Positions 5,373 through 6,735 of a stretch of 6,735 nt of DNA are shown here, in pieces. Source of the stretch: Betaproteobacteria bacterium (GTDB taxonomy: Bacteria > Pseudomonadota > Gammaproteobacteria > Burkholderiales > Sulfuriferulaceae); the NCBI GenBank assembly GCA_003455595.1, contig DMQT01000300.1, positions 7,683 to 14,417 on the forward strand, in the 5' to 3' direction. Under the pieces are notes generated by a model that was given only the letters and a program-made list of their open reading frames with translations, did no database searches and had not been told where the DNA came from. The translations under genes were made by a program, and so were the position numbers. The number at the start of each line of letters is the position of its first letter. Position 1 is the stretch's first letter.

Positions 5373-6735
5373 TTACCACCCTACTGTCAGCGTCACGAAA
5401 GTACGCCGGTCAAAACGGTATTCCGGCCGGAATTCACTGTAACTACCATTCAGCGCCTGCCCCACCAGCGCGATTTCAGCGTCACGTGCGCCATCGCGCC
5501 AGCGTTTGGCCAGACGCGCGTCAATCCGCTCGTAGCGTTTTACCGGGTCACCTTCACCCAGCCAGGTCATTGCCGCTTCCTGGTAATAGCCCGCACTTGC
5601 CTGATAGCCGCCCCTGAATTCCTGGCTGACCAATACGCTGGTCTGCCAGTGTGGCACCGAATGACGGGTATCTGCATCGTCGGAATGCGCCGTGGTCCAG
5701 GCCTGGTTCAATATAATCAAACTGCCCTGGATAGGTCGCCAGCGCAACTGGAACTCTGCCCCGTTGAGGGTCGCGCTGCGCAGGTTGCGTGCGCTGGTAT
5801 AGCCGTTGACCGGGTCAAGCAGCTCGGTGCCAGGTGGAAAAAACTGCGTGATCTGCCCGATCAGATTGCTGTACTGATCGTGAAACAGGCGCGCATCCAG
5901 CGTCAAGCGCTGCGCGCGAAAATCCCCGACATAGCCGATTTCACGCGACAGCACGCGCTCCGGCTGCAAGCCACCGCTATTCTGGTTGACCTGGTTGAGC
6001 AGATAGCCATTGTAGGCGTACTTGAAATCCGCCCCCTGCTCGACCGGCGTGGGCGAGCGAAAGCCCCGGCTGATGCTGGCACGCAGCGCATGGTCGGGCG
6101 TGATCAGATAATTGACCGCCAGACGCGGCGACAGCGTGGTGCCGCTGTAATACTGTTTTTCCAGCATGGCGCCGGATTGCACCAGCCACTTCGGCGTGGC
6201 GCGCCATTCACCGTTGGCAAACACGCGATACAAATTGCCGCCCAAGGTTTTGCCTGCGCCCAGATAGCTGCTCGACACAACCTGGTCGCGGCGCAGCTCG
6301 GCACCCCATACCAGCCGCACATCGTCGTGCGGATTCGCGATCATCTGGTATTCCAGGCTGTCGCGCCAGGCTTCGTAGTTGAGATCGGCTGGATAGTTGA
6401 GTGTGGGGGGCAAGGGTGGGGGCAGAAAAAAGCCGAGGGTTGATGGCCCAAGGAAAACATTCCATGCTTCACTCACCTTGTTATGCGAATGGTTGAATTG
6501 CAACGACCACTCGCGGTTGGCATCCTGCGCGCGGCGAAAATGTAGCTGCACAAAATCGCTGACCGACGTCTGATCGTGGGTGGGGTAGGTAAAATCGCCG
6601 GGAGTGCCTTTTAACCACTTGCCTTCGCTGTAGCCCAGTTGCGCGCTCAATGCGTCGGTGTCGTTCAACTGATAATCGCCGCGCACATTCACCAGCCGGT
6701 CGCGCGCCAGCGAGGGGAAGTCCTTGTAGCGCTCA
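5373..6735 (-). CDS. TonB-dependent outer-membrane receptor, C-terminal part (5' end beyond window)
   Basis: About 453 residues of the beta-barrel are visible, and the frame runs open to the right edge. The plug domain and TonB box therefore lie outside the window, and the internal GTG at 6692 is not the real start. Such receptors import iron complexes, cobalamin or other scarce ligands using energy from TonB/ExbBD. Support comes from alternating amphipathic strands separated by long loops, the family motif ISRGFRSPTPVEQGADFKYA, the receptor-like LQPERVLSREIGYVGDF and LRSATLNGAEFQLRWRP, and a close with DRRTFVTLTVGW, a C-terminal aromatic residue as needed for Bam-assisted barrel insertion. 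A proline-rich loop (FFLPPPLPPTLNYP) falls near codon positions 6430-6390. It is the most upstream gene of the receptor-regulator-kinase unit. The ligand is not identifiable from the visible part. Confidence 0.93.
   Translation of the reverse strand, partial: ERYKDFPSLARDRLVNVRGDYQLNDTDALSAQLGYSEGKWLKGTPGDFTYPTHDQTSVSDFVQLHFRRAQDANREWSLQFNHSHNKVSEAWNVFLGPSTLGFFLPPPLPPTLNYPADLNYEAWRDSLEYQMIANPHDDVRLVWGAELRRDQVVSSSYLGAGKTLGGNLYRVFANGEWRATPKWLVQSGAMLEKQYYSGTTLSPRLAVNYLITPDHALRASISRGFRSPTPVEQGADFKYAYNGYLLNQVNQNSGGLQPERVLSREIGYVGDFRAQRLTLDARLFHDQYSNLIGQITQFFPPGTELLDPVNGYTSARNLRSATLNGAEFQLRWRPIQGSLIILNQAWTTAHSDDADTRHSVPHWQTSVLVSQEFRGGYQASAGYYQEAAMTWLGEGDPVKRYERIDARLAKRWRDGARDAEIALVGQALNGSYSEFRPEYRFDRRTFVTLTVGW

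Noticed and set aside
5325..6443. Long plus-strand open frame (372 codons) opposite the TonB receptor
   Set aside because: It lies entirely antisense to the receptor and the start of the regulator, shows no recognisable domain, and is the expected by-product of GC-biased codon use on the minus strand.
6690..6692. GTG as the start of the receptor
   Set aside because: The same frame stays open to the window edge with receptor-like sequence, and only the C-terminal barrel is present, so the true start is outside.

Overview
The window is a gene-dense, GC-rich stretch (roughly 58-60% by eye) in which every supportable gene lies on the minus strand. Read in the direction of transcription (high to low coordinates) it holds the C-terminal part of a TonB-dependent outer-membrane receptor, a NarL/FixJ-type response regulator, a membrane-bound hybrid sensor kinase, a MarR-family repressor, a NodT-type outer-membrane efflux lipoprotein, and an EmrA/HlyD-type membrane-fusion protein cut by the left edge. 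The outer-membrane proteins and EmrA-type adaptor make a Gram-negative proteobacterium certain. The protein style and codon use suggest a betaproteobacterium, but that is inference and no species is claimed.

Region A (6735-2901, minus) is one tightly packed signalling unit. The receptor stop is one base from a GTG start for the response regulator, and the regulator stop is eight bases from the kinase start. The simplest reading is that the kinase senses a periplasmic or membrane signal and the DNA-binding regulator answers it. Being co-transcribed with the receptor suggests control of that receptor or its substrate pathway. No HPt domain or sigma/anti-sigma pair is visible.

Region B (2900-2821) is the only intergenic gap. 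It carries a clear sigma70-like promoter reading toward marR. A 20-bp near-perfect palindrome fills its spacer, and a second dyad lies over the expected transcription start. This looks like an autoregulated MarR operator.

Region C (2820-1, minus) is a drug/solvent-type efflux operon: marR, nodT-like lipoprotein, emrA-like adaptor. Each junction is a 4-bp ATGA stop/start overlap. The adaptor belongs to the family that pairs with 14-TM MFS pumps (EmrB type), so such a pump is expected just beyond the left edge. Together the three would form an inner membrane-periplasm-outer membrane extrusion channel, repressed by MarR until a ligand is bound.

I see no mobile element, CRISPR array, tRNA/rRNA or clear terminator. 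Apart from the 80-bp gap, no stretch lacks a gene. The individual families are well known. The less ordinary points are the receptor plus two-component arrangement, the compact double-dyad marR promoter, and the cysteine cluster in the MarR protein.
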